6,531 bases of DNA from Chitinophagaceae bacterium (GTDB lineage Bacteria > Bacteroidota > Bacteroidia > Chitinophagales > Chitinophagaceae), in contig CANIMM010000183.1 in assembly GCA_947468255.1 (NCBI GenBank), forward strand, positions 1-6,531. The letters run 5' to 3'. Below, one piece after another: positions 1-5,282 of the stretch (position 1 is the stretch's first letter; every line of letters begins with the position of its first letter). Both the position numbers and the translations under genes were made by a program. The notes beneath the pieces were generated by a model. That model was not told the DNA's origin. It saw nothing but the letters and a program-made list of their open reading frames with translations, and ran no database searches.

Positions 1-429
1 AATGGCGCTGTTGCAGATAAAAAATTAGTTGACATTGCAGTAGAAGAGTTATCAACGATAACTGGTCAAAAAGCAGTGGCTACTATGAGTAAAAAGGATA
101 TCTCCAACTTTAAGTTGCGTAAGGCTATGCCCATTGGTGCAAGAGTTACCCTTCGTGGAGTAAAGATGTTTGAATTCCTCGACAGGTTCGTATCGGTTTC
201 TTTACCACGTGTACGTGATTTCAAAGGTATCAATGACAAGTCATTTGATGGTCGTGGAAATTACACGTTGGGTATCACCGAACAAATCATCTTCCCTGAA
301 ATTGATATTGATAAGGTGAATAAAATTACCGGAATGGATATCACTTTTGTTACAACTGCAGGAACCAACGAAGAAGCATTTGAGTTGTTGAAAGAATTGG
401 GAATGCCTTTTAAAAACGTTAAAAAGTAA
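1..429 (+). CDS. rplE: 50S ribosomal protein L5 (uL5), 5' end missing
   Basis: L5 binds 5S rRNA with L18 and helps form the central protuberance of the large subunit, contacting the small subunit and the P-site tRNA. The reading frame is open from base 1, so the gene begins upstream; 142 residues are visible. By recalled alignment with E. coli L5 (179 aa), about 40 N-terminal residues are missing. Conserved blocks, numbered from the window edge, are NGAVADKK (1-8), PIGARVTLRG (44-53), PRVRDFKG (69-76), SFDGRGNY (81-88), EQIIFPEID (94-102) and GMDITFVTTA (111-120). A GTG at 76 and ATG at 85 are internal codons, not starts, because the homology continues upstream of them. The stop is TAA. rpsN follows after only 14 nt, so the two are surely cotranscribed. 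In E. coli the S8 repressor site lies at the start of this gene; the equivalent stretch is outside the window. Confidence 0.97.
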   Translation, partial: NGAVADKKLVDIAVEELSTITGQKAVATMSKKDISNFKLRKAMPIGARVTLRGVKMFEFLDRFVSVSLPRVRDFKGINDKSFDGRGNYTLGITEQIIFPEIDIDKVNKITGMDITFVTTAGTNEEAFELLKELGMPFKNVKK

Positions 430-443
430 ATACATAATATAAC

Positions 444-713
444 ATGGCAAAAAAATCAATTGAAGCCAGGCAAAGAAAGCGTGAAGTAATGGTCGCTAAA
501 TATGCCGAAAGAAGGGCCGCTTTAAAAGCAGCCGGCGATTATGCCGCTTTGGACTTACTTCCAAAGAATGCATCACCTGTAAGGTTAAAAAATCGTTGCC
601 AGATCACTGGTCGTCCTAGAGGTTATATGAGGCATTTTGCTTTATCTAGAAACATGTTTAGAGACATGGCCCTGGAAGGTAAAATACCTGGTATTACTAA
701 GGCAAGTTGGTAA
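444..713 (+). CDS. rpsN: 30S ribosomal protein S14 (uS14), zinc-independent type
   Basis: S14 is a small-subunit head protein needed for late assembly of the 30S head. The product is 89 aa, the usual length of the long, zinc-free (C-) form. It opens with MAKKSIEARQRKRE, has a basic helical N-terminal half, and carries the family core RCQITGRPRG at residues 51-60 followed by YMRHFALSRNMFRD (61-74) and a C-terminal ASW. Only one cysteine is present (Cys52), so the four-cysteine zinc site of the short C+ form is absent. The ATG is the only sensible start, as it gives the canonical N terminus. No Shine-Dalgarno sequence is seen in the 14 nt after rplE. The gene order rplE-rpsN-rpsH is the classical spc order. 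Confidence 0.98.
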   Translation: MAKKSIEARQRKREVMVAKYAERRAALKAAGDYAALDLLPKNASPVRLKNRCQITGRPRGYMRHFALSRNMFRDMALEGKIPGITKASW

Positions 714-827
714 TACGAATAAGGTGGGTGTGTAATTAATTTACTAATCCGACTTTTTGGTTATCAAAGTTTTGATATCATTGGATATCGCATTGAAATA
801 TTTATTAATCAACTAATTGAAATAACA
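714..827 (+). promoter_or_regulatory. rpsN-rpsH spacer with two overlapping hairpins
   Basis: This 114-nt spacer holds no gene. Two inverted repeats share bases. TATCAAA (762-768) pairs with TTTGATA (771-777), giving a tight 7-bp repeat with a 2-nt centre. GATATC (774-779) pairs with GATATC (784-789) around an ATTG loop. Because 774-777 belongs to both, the two hairpins cannot form together. No T-tract follows, so neither looks like a terminator. The last 20 nt before rpsH are A/T-rich and unstructured. A regulatory or processing role is inference; AT-rich inverted repeats also occur by chance. Confidence 0.3.
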
Positions 828-1226
828 ATGGTTACTGATCCGATAGCAGATTTTCTAACAAGAATACGCAATGCCCAAATGGCTAATCACCGTATCGTTG
901 AAATACCTGCTTCCAATTTAAAGAAGCGCATGACTGAGATTTTATACGAGAAAGGGTATATCCTCAAGTATAAATTTGAAGAGGATAGCAAACAAGGCAT
1001 TATTAAAATTGCATTGAAATATGACGCAACTACTAAATTGCCTGTTATACAGAGTTTAGAAAGGGTTTCTCGCCCAGGTTTACGTACTTATGCTAAGCCA
1101 GATGAGTTTAAGCGTGTGAAGAATGGTCTTGGTATTGCAATTGTTTCTACTTCTAGAGGAGTGATGACAGATAAAGAAGCGAAAGCCCAGAATGTTGGGG
1201 GTGAAGTTTTGTGTAATATTTACTAG
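828..1226 (+). CDS. rpsH: 30S ribosomal protein S8 (uS8)
   Basis: S8 is a primary 16S rRNA binder that nucleates assembly of the 30S central domain; in E. coli it is also the translational repressor of the spc operon. The 132-aa product has the normal family length. Visible landmarks are DPIADFLTRIRNA (4-16) in the N-terminal domain, SRPGLRTY (81-88), and the C-terminal signature GLGIAIVSTSRGVMTDKEA (100-118). The STSRG loop (107-111) is a core part of the RNA-binding face. It ends with the typical NVGGEVLCNIY. The ATG start gives the canonical MVTDPIADFL. No Shine-Dalgarno sequence is present; the upstream stretch is A-rich, as is common in Bacteroidota. Whether S8 autoregulates this operon cannot be judged here. 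Confidence 0.98.
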   Translation: MVTDPIADFLTRIRNAQMANHRIVEIPASNLKKRMTEILYEKGYILKYKFEEDSKQGIIKIALKYDATTKLPVIQSLERVSRPGLRTYAKPDEFKRVKNGLGIAIVSTSRGVMTDKEAKAQNVGGEVLCNIY

Positions 1227-1227
1227 T

Positions 1228-1251
1228 TGATCGCTTCTTTTTGGAGCATCA
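1228..1251 (+). promoter_or_regulatory. hairpin directly after rpsH stop
   Basis: TGAT (1228-1231) and GCTTC (1233-1237) pair with GGAGC (1243-1247) and ATCA (1248-1251). This makes a 9-bp stem with one bulged C (1232), one G-U pair and a T5 loop, starting 1 nt after the rpsH stop. There is no downstream T-tract, so it is not an obvious terminator. It could act as an mRNA stabiliser or processing site within the operon. The rest of the 109-nt rpsH-rplF spacer (1252-1335) shows nothing recognisable. Confidence 0.35.
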
Positions 1252-1335
1252 TTCAAAATAATAACTGATTTGATCATTAAGCCTAAGTCGTGGCTGAACA
1301 CAAATCGAATTCAATCAATAAATTAACAATCGACT

Positions 1336-1890
1336 ATGTCTAGAATTGGAAAGAAACCGGTAGATTACCCAGCAGGAGTAACTATCAATATTGGCACCGA
1401 TAACGTAATTACAGTTAAGGGACCAAAAGGAGAATTAAAACAAGCGATTGATCGTGATATCAAATTTGAATTAAAAGAAGGATCACTTGAATTGCTTCGT
1501 CCAACCGATCAAATACGTCATAAAGCAATGCATGGTTTATACCGTTCATTGGTTAATAATATGGTGAAAGGTGTTACCGATGGGTATACAAAACAATTGG
1601 AATTAGTGGGTGTTGGTTTTAAAGCTGCTTGCCAAGGTAATATCCTAGATCTTGCATTAGGTTATTCTCACAATATTATTTTCGAAATTCCAAAGGAATT
1701 AACCATCACTACTACCCAGGAAAAAGGTCAAAACCCTATCATTACACTAGGTAGTGTTGACAAGCAATTGCTTGGTCAGGTTTGTGCTAAAATTCGTGGA
1801 TTACGTAAGCCTGAACCATACAAAGGGAAGGGTGTTAAATTTAAAGGTGAAGTATTACGTAGAAAAGCTGGTAAGTCGGCTGGTAAATAA
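1336..1890 (+). CDS. rplF: 50S ribosomal protein L6 (uL6)
   Basis: L6 binds 23S rRNA near the sarcin-ricin loop and the factor-binding region, supporting elongation-factor function and late 50S assembly. The 184-aa product begins with the typical MSRIGKKPVDYP and contains the two tandem L6 folds. The N-terminal repeat includes VKGPKGEL (27-34) and the C-terminal repeat includes YTKQLELVGVGFKA (84-97). The diagnostic C-terminal signature is KPEPYKGKGVK (158-168), followed by the basic tail EVLRRKAGKSAGK. Length is close to the usual 175-185 aa. The ATG start is fixed by the canonical N terminus. The gene sits in its normal place between rpsH and rplR. Confidence 0.98.
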   Translation: MSRIGKKPVDYPAGVTINIGTDNVITVKGPKGELKQAIDRDIKFELKEGSLELLRPTDQIRHKAMHGLYRSLVNNMVKGVTDGYTKQLELVGVGFKAACQGNILDLALGYSHNIIFEIPKELTITTTQEKGQNPIITLGSVDKQLLGQVCAKIRGLRKPEPYKGKGVKFKGEVLRRKAGKSAGK

Positions 1891-1897
1891 GCATCTT

Positions 1898-1916
1898 CTT
1901 CAAAGGTTATTTGAAG
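1898..1916 (+). promoter_or_regulatory. hairpin in rplF-rplR spacer
   Basis: CTTCAAA (1898-1904) and TTTGAAG (1910-1916) form a perfect 7-bp inverted repeat around a GGTTA loop, 8 nt after the rplF stop. No T-tract follows. A second, weaker repeat, ACCCA (1951-1955) with TGGGT (1964-1968), lies about 15 nt before the rplR start. The function is unknown; intercistronic processing or translational tuning is possible. Confidence 0.3.
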
Positions 1917-1982
1917 CGCTAATAGAAATTAACAAATTTAGTATTCCAACACCCACTGGTGATTGGGTCAAAAAATAAGAAT

Positions 1983-2336
1983 ATGAATAACAAATCAAGT
2001 GCAAGGCAAAAAATTAAATTCCGTATTCGCAAAAAGATTAACGGAGTTGCCGCTAAACCAAGGTTAAGCGTTTTCAGAAGCAATGCTGAAATCTATGCTC
2101 AATTGATCAATGATGACAATGGCCTTACCCTTGCATCAGTTTCTTCTAGGGATAAAGATATTCTTGCCCAAAAAGTAACCAAGACAGAAAAAAGCAAATT
2201 GGTTGGAAATGCAATTGCCAGAAAAGCATCTGAATTAGGTGTTACCACAGTTGTGTTTGACAGAGGTGGTTATATTTATCACGGTCGTGTGAAAGCAGTT
2301 GCCGAAGGTGCAAGAGAGGGTGGATTGCAATTTTAA
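1983..2336 (+). CDS. rplR: 50S ribosomal protein L18 (uL18)
   Basis: L18 binds 5S rRNA and, with L5, docks it onto the 50S central protuberance. From the ATG at 1983 the product is 117 aa, matching the usual 115-120 aa. It has the basic disordered N terminus (MNNKSSARQKIKFRIRKK), the core motif KPRLSVFRSN (25-34), and the C-terminal signature VFDRGGYIYHGRVKAVAEGA (91-110), ending in REGGLQF. The frame is open upstream to a GTG at 1959, but that would add eight residues with no family counterpart. The ATG is therefore preferred. It lies 92 nt after rplF and 27 nt before rpsE. No Shine-Dalgarno sequence is seen. Confidence 0.97.
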   Translation: MNNKSSARQKIKFRIRKKINGVAAKPRLSVFRSNAEIYAQLINDDNGLTLASVSSRDKDILAQKVTKTEKSKLVGNAIARKASELGVTTVVFDRGGYIYHGRVKAVAEGAREGGLQF

Positions 2337-2363
2337 TTTTTAATTTTCTAATAAGAACTATAC

Positions 2364-2882
2364 ATGTTAAAAGCAAACGATAACAGAGTTAAAGCGGGAG
2401 ATCTCGAGTTAAAAGAAAAAGTAGTATCTATTAACCGTGTTGTAAAAACAACCAAAGGTGGTCGTGCCTTTAGTTTTTCTGCACTAGTGGTGGTAGGTAA
2501 TGGTGCAGGTATTGTTGGACAAGGTTTAGGTAAAGCTAAAGAAGTTCAAGAAGCCATCACTAAGGGTATTGAAGATGCAAAAAAGAATTTGATTAAAGTT
2601 CCGGTAATGCATGGCACGATACCTCATGATCAGTTAGCGAAAGAAGGTGCTGCAAAAGTTTTCATCAAGCCTGCCGCTCATGGAACGGGTGTTATTGCTG
2701 GAGGAAGTATGAGAGCAGTATTAGAAGCAGCTGGAATTACGGATGTATTGGCAAAGAGTCTTGGATCAGCCAATCCTCATAATGTGGTAAAAGCAACTGT
2801 AAAAGCGTTGGCTACCCTTCGTGAGCCAATTGTAGTAGCAAAAACTCGTCAGATTTCACTTAAGAAAGTATTCAACGGATAA
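2364..2882 (+). CDS. rpsE: 30S ribosomal protein S5 (uS5)
   Basis: S5 sits at the mRNA entry channel on the solvent side of the 30S subunit and contributes to decoding accuracy and mRNA unwinding. The 172-aa product shows both family domains. The N-terminal RNA-binding domain covers about 14-80 and includes INRVVKTTKGGRAFSF (23-38) and the glycine-rich VGNGAGIVGQGLGKAKEV (44-61). The C-terminal domain covers about 84-155 and includes GTIPHD (84-89), the segment from AAHGTGVIAGGSMRAVLEA onward (104-122) and SLGSANPHNVVKAT (132-145). The ATG gives an N terminus of plausible length, with only 27 AT-rich nt after rplR and no Shine-Dalgarno sequence. All conserved blocks are present, with no sign of truncation. 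Confidence 0.98.
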   Translation: MLKANDNRVKAGDLELKEKVVSINRVVKTTKGGRAFSFSALVVVGNGAGIVGQGLGKAKEVQEAITKGIEDAKKNLIKVPVMHGTIPHDQLAKEGAAKVFIKPAAHGTGVIAGGSMRAVLEAAGITDVLAKSLGSANPHNVVKATVKALATLREPIVVAKTRQISLKKVFNG

Positions 2883-2883
2883 T

Positions 2884-2901
2884 TGTTAGATTATTCTGAC
2901 A
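2884..2901 (+). promoter_or_regulatory. hairpin directly after rpsE stop
   Basis: TGTTAG (2884-2889) and CTGACA (2896-2901) form a 6-bp stem with one G-U pair around ATTATT, starting 1 nt after the rpsE stop, in the same relative position as the hairpin after rpsH. No T-tract follows. It is weak and could be chance. Confidence 0.22.
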
Positions 2902-2942
2902 TCTTCCAATAGGATCAATTTTCTCTAATTAATAATAAAATT

Positions 2943-2952
2943 CCCTTCGGGG
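2943..2952 (+). promoter_or_regulatory. UUCG-tetraloop mini-hairpin just upstream of rpmD
   Basis: CCC (2943-2945) and GGG (2950-2952) close a TTCG loop, with a possible extra U-G pair (2942/2953). The C(UUCG)G arrangement is an exceptionally stable RNA tetraloop. It ends 8 nt before the rpmD ATG, inside the likely ribosome footprint. The G-run here is not a good match to a Shine-Dalgarno sequence. An effect on rpmD translation is inference. Confidence 0.35.
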
Positions 2953-2960
2953 GCAGTGGC

Positions 2961-3143
2961 ATGAAAAAGATAAAAGTAACACAAGTTAAAAGTATAATCG
3001 ACCGGCCTGAACGCCAGAAGAGAACTATGGTAGCTTTAGGTTTAAAAAAAATGAACGCTTCAGTTGAAGTAATGGGAACTCCCCAAATTTTAGGTATGGT
3101 TCGCAAGGTGAATCATCTTATTAAAGTGGAAGAGTTAGCTTAA
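2961..3143 (+). CDS. rpmD: 50S ribosomal protein L30 (uL30)
   Basis: L30 is a small 50S protein that contacts 23S rRNA on the solvent side; some bacterial lineages lack it. The product is 60 aa, equal to the usual bacterial short form of about 59-61 aa. The ferredoxin-like fold is represented by the first strand KKIKVTQVKS (2-11), the helix segment RPERQKRTMVALGLKKMN (15-32), and the C-terminal MVRKVNHLIKVEEL (46-59). The ATG start gives the canonical MKKIKVTQVKS. It stands in the standard rpsE-rpmD-rplO order. The 78-nt upstream spacer is unusually G-rich just before the start for this genome and carries a UUCG hairpin at 2943-2952. Confidence 0.96.
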   Translation: MKKIKVTQVKSIIDRPERQKRTMVALGLKKMNASVEVMGTPQILGMVRKVNHLIKVEELA

Positions 3144-3146
3144 ATC

Positions 3147-3263
3147 AATTGATAAATGGTAATGGCTAAATGATAATACGCTAATTTTTGGGGTATCCTT
3201 TCATCCGCTCTTATCAGTTATCTCCTAAATAATTATCAATTAAATTGCGAGGGGTGATACCCC
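3147..3263 (+). promoter_or_regulatory. structured rpmD-rplO spacer with alternative pairings (rplO leader)
   Basis: The 142-nt spacer (3144-3285) is the longest between ribosomal-protein genes here. GGGGTATC (3190-3197) is perfectly complementary to GATACCCC (3256-3263). The latter also lies in a local hairpin, GGGGT (3251-3255) with ACCCC (3259-3263) around GAT. The long-range and local helices share 3259-3263 and so exclude each other. Two further repeats exist: AATTGATAA (3147-3155) with TTATCAATT (3233-3241), and TGATAA (3171-3176) with TTATCA (3211-3216). GC-rich complementary blocks stand out in an AT-rich spacer. The local hairpin ends 22 nt before the rplO ATG. A regulatory leader is inferred; no known RNA family is recognised. 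Confidence 0.42.
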
Positions 3264-3285
3264 GTAAGTACAAAATCAAATAAAC

Positions 3286-3735
3286 ATGAAATTACATAAT
3301 TTAAGACCAGCCAAAGGAGCTACACACAAAGCGAAACGTATTGGTCGTGGTGAAGCAAGTGGTAAAGGTGGAACATCTACCAAAGGTAACAAAGGTGGTC
3401 AAAGCCGTGCAGGTTATAAGAGTAAAATGGGTTTTGAAGGTGGTCAGATGCCTATTCAACGTCGTGTTCCAAAACGTGGTTTCAAAAACATCAATCGGGT
3501 TGAGTACAAAGTAATCAATTTGGGTCAGGTGGATCACTATGCTGAAAAGTACAGTATTTCAGAATTTACGCTTGAAAATTTGTATATCAATGGTTTAATT
3601 AACCAAAATGATAATGTTAAAATTTTAGGTGTAGGAGAATTAAAGGGCAAATTCAGCTTCAAAGTGAATGCTGTGAGTGCTACAGCTAAGGCAGCTATCG
3701 AAGCAGCCGGAGGTTCAGTTGAAATAGTTAAATAA
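3286..3735 (+). CDS. rplO: 50S ribosomal protein L15 (uL15)
   Basis: L15 is a late-assembly 50S protein whose extended N-terminal arm threads into 23S rRNA. The product is 149 aa (family about 144-150). The N-terminal arm shows the characteristic glycine/lysine-rich run, with KRIGRGEASGKGGTSTKGNK at 18-37. FEGGQMPIQRRVPKRGFKN follows (50-68). The globular C-terminal domain carries the family signature from KILGVGELKG (112-121) to ATAKAAIEAAGG (132-143). The ATG gives the canonical MKLHNLRPAKGA. It is preceded by A-rich sequence without a Shine-Dalgarno and by a spacer with competing hairpins. secY follows after 100 nt, beyond a terminator-like element. Confidence 0.98.
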   Translation: MKLHNLRPAKGATHKAKRIGRGEASGKGGTSTKGNKGGQSRAGYKSKMGFEGGQMPIQRRVPKRGFKNINRVEYKVINLGQVDHYAEKYSISEFTLENLYINGLINQNDNVKILGVGELKGKFSFKVNAVSATAKAAIEAAGGSVEIVK

Positions 3736-3750
3736 TTTCCCGATATTTAC

Positions 3751-3801
3751 AGACGCGATCCTGCTTGCCATTTTTGGGCCGGTATGAAAAGCGTCTTTTT
3801 T
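3751..3801 (+). terminator. terminator-like hairpin with T-tract between rplO and secY
   Basis: AGACGC (3751-3756) is perfectly complementary to GCGTCT (3791-3796) and is followed at once by a run of six T (3796-3801), the layout of an intrinsic terminator. The 34-nt interior can form further short helices, for example GCC (3767-3769) with GGC (3777-3779) and CC (3760-3761) with GG (3781-3782), giving an elongated hairpin. The outer stem is only 6 bp and the loop is long, so it may be a partial terminator or attenuator that lowers secY transcription relative to the ribosomal genes. It differs from the clear terminator after secY. Confidence 0.48.
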
Positions 3802-3835
3802 AATTTAACGCAAACATTTAAATCTTTTCAAGTCT

Positions 3836-5170
3836 GTGAAGAAGTTCATTACAACACTAAAAAACATCTGGAGCATAGATGAGCTACGGAATAAAATATT
3901 ATTCACTTTATTGTTGATTTTTATTTACCGTATTGGTTCGTACATTGTACTTCCGGGTATTGATCCTAATAAATTGGCTAATTTAACTGAAAGCACCAAG
4001 AGCGGTATGTTAGGCCTGTTAGATGCTTTTGTTGGTGGAGCTTTTTCCAAAGCTTCTATCTTTGCCTTGGGTATCATGCCCTATATTTCTGCTTCTATCT
4101 TCATGCAGTTGATGACGATTTTAGTTCCTCAAATGCAGAAAGTACAGAAGGAAGGTGAGAGTGGAAGAAAAAAAATCAATCAATGGACCCGTTACCTAAC
4201 GGTGATCGTTACTGCTTTTCAGGCTGCTGCTTATATCGGCTACCTTAAAAGCCCAGGTAATGCAGAAGCTTTAATACCTTCATTTAGCGCCTATTTTGTA
4301 GTTTCAACAGTTGTTATTCTTACAGTGGGTACTTTATTTGTAATGTGGTTGGGAGAAAAAATTACCGACAAAGGATTGGGTAATGGTACTTCTATCATAA
4401 TTATGATGGGTATTTTGGCCAGACTTCCTCAGTCATTTATTCAAGAATGGTCTTCACGTGCTACCCGCGGTGGAGGTGGTTTACTGATCTTTTTAATTGA
4501 AATCGCCTTTTTAATATCCATCATTATGGGTTTGGTGATGTTAATTCAAGGAACTAGAAGAGTACCTGTTAACTACGCTAAACAAATTGTTGGCAACAGG
4601 CAATTCGGAGGAGCTAGAAACTTCTTGCCTTTGAAAGTAAATGCTTCTGGTGTAATGCCGATCATTTTTGCTCAGGCAATTCTCTTTCTACCAACGATAT
4701 TCTCAGGCTTCACTGGTGGCGGATGGGCTAAATATTTTACCGATCACACCAATGTAGTGTATATGATTGTTTATTCTGTATGTGTTATCGCCTTCACCTT
4801 TTTGTATACAGCACTGATCTTTAATCCAAAACAAATGGCAGAAGATTTGAAACGCAATAATGGTTTCATTCCAGGTGTTAAGCCGGGGCAACCTACTGCT
4901 GATTATATTGGAACCATTATGGACAGAATTACTTTACCGGGTGCTGTTTTACTAGCATTCGTTGGTATTTTACCGGGTATTTTTCAATTGGTTTTCAAAA
5001 CCCAACAGGGATTTGCTAGTTTTTATGGGGGCACCTCTTTATTGATTATGGTAGGGGTTATTCTAGATACATTGCAACAAATTGAAACTCAATTATTAAT
5101 GCGTCAGTATGACGGATTAATGAGTACAGGTAGGATACAGGGAAGACAAACTGCTACTTCAGGGATTTAA
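3836..5170 (+). CDS. secY: protein translocase subunit SecY
   Basis: SecY is the inner-membrane channel of the Sec translocon, working with SecE/SecG and the SecA motor. The 444-aa product has ten predicted transmembrane segments at roughly 20-40, 76-98, 118-137, 155-175, 184-204, 215-238, 272-292, 307-329, 367-387 and 398-415. SecY signature 1 is around GIMPYISASIFMQLM (79-93) and signature 2 around WLGEKITDKGLGNGTSI (171-187). The cytosolic C5 loop reads NNGFIPGVKPG (341-351), with Lys349 where E. coli has the SecA-critical Arg357. Translation begins at GTG: it gives the typical MKKFITTLKNIW, an in-frame TAA lies 30 nt upstream at 3806, and no ATG lies between. No Shine-Dalgarno sequence is visible. 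The gene is last in the spc unit and ends before a strong terminator. Confidence 0.97.
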   Translation: MKKFITTLKNIWSIDELRNKILFTLLLIFIYRIGSYIVLPGIDPNKLANLTESTKSGMLGLLDAFVGGAFSKASIFALGIMPYISASIFMQLMTILVPQMQKVQKEGESGRKKINQWTRYLTVIVTAFQAAAYIGYLKSPGNAEALIPSFSAYFVVSTVVILTVGTLFVMWLGEKITDKGLGNGTSIIIMMGILARLPQSFIQEWSSRATRGGGGLLIFLIEIAFLISIIMGLVMLIQGTRRVPVNYAKQIVGNRQFGGARNFLPLKVNASGVMPIIFAQAILFLPTIFSGFTGGGWAKYFTDHTNVVYMIVYSVCVIAFTFLYTALIFNPKQMAEDLKRNNGFIPGVKPGQPTADYIGTIMDRITLPGAVLLAFVGILPGIFQLVFKTQQGFASFYGGTSLLIMVGVILDTLQQIETQLLMRQYDGLMSTGRIQGRQTATSGI

Positions 5171-5234
5171 TTTTCTCTTGTTTCAGTGATTGGTTATACC
5201 GTTATTTCTATTATTTTTTAGTATAAATATTTCA

Positions 5235-5267
5235 AAACCCCGACATTAAAAGTCGGGGTTTATTTTT
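5235..5267 (+). terminator. strong Rho-independent terminator after secY
   Basis: AAACCCCGAC (5235-5244) and GTCGGGGTTT (5252-5261) form a perfect 10-bp stem with a 7-nt ATTAAAA loop. The T-rich tail TTTATTTTT (5259-5267) follows. It lies 64 nt after the secY stop and should end the rplE-secY transcript, though some readthrough into map is possible. The stretch 5171-5234 holds no gene or clear signal. Confidence 0.9.
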
Positions 5268-5274
5268 AAATTTG
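5267..5274 (+). promoter_or_regulatory. candidate Bacteroidota -7 box for map
   Basis: TAAATTTG exactly matches the Bacteroidota sigma-factor -7 consensus TAnnTTTG. It abuts the terminator T-tract and ends 8 nt before the map ATG. Transcription from it would start within a few nt of the ATG, giving a leaderless or nearly leaderless mRNA. No TTG -33 element is found at the usual distance (the terminator stem and loop occupy it), so the call is tentative. Confidence 0.35.
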
Positions 5275-5282
5275 TATTCGTT

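Noticed and set aside
241..459. Minus-strand open frame opposite rplE
   Set aside because: Its product resembles no known family and it lies entirely antisense to a clearly conserved L5 gene and the rpsN start; it is a shadow frame. The same holds for the minus-strand frames at 1080-1301, 2915-3106, 3301-3537, 4703-4891 and 5459-5719.
1754..1978. Plus-strand open frame overlapping the rplF 3' end and the rplR upstream spacer
   Set aside because: It starts inside the conserved L6 C-terminal domain in another frame, its product has no recognisable family, and it has no conserved start context.
1959..1982. Upstream GTG as the start of rplR
   Set aside because: It would add eight residues (MIGSKNKN) that are not part of the L18 family, while the ATG at 1983 gives the normal length and N terminus.
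2949..2953. G5 run before rpmD as a Shine-Dalgarno
   Set aside because: It lacks the GGAGG/AGGAG pattern, is partly buried in the UUCG hairpin, and other genes in the window show no Shine-Dalgarno use.
4168..4177. Homopolymer A-runs (such as A8 in secY and in rpmD) and T/A runs in the flavoprotein gene as programmed frameshift sites
   Set aside because: The zero frame encodes the full conserved protein in secY and rpmD, and normal family sequence in the visible part of the flavoprotein; AAA-Lys and TTT-Phe codons in an AT-rich genome explain the runs.
4880..4884. Lys349 in SecY in place of the E. coli C5-loop arginine (Arg357)
   Set aside because: The rest of the PGxxPG loop is intact and, from memory, lysine here is common in Bacteroidota SecY, so it is probably lineage variation and not a defect.
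5190..5219. Promoter-like TTG (5190-5192), 19-nt gap, TATTTTTT (5212-5219) between secY and map
   Set aside because: The -7 part lacks the final G of TAnnTTTG, and a start there would run straight into the strong terminator at 5235-5267.
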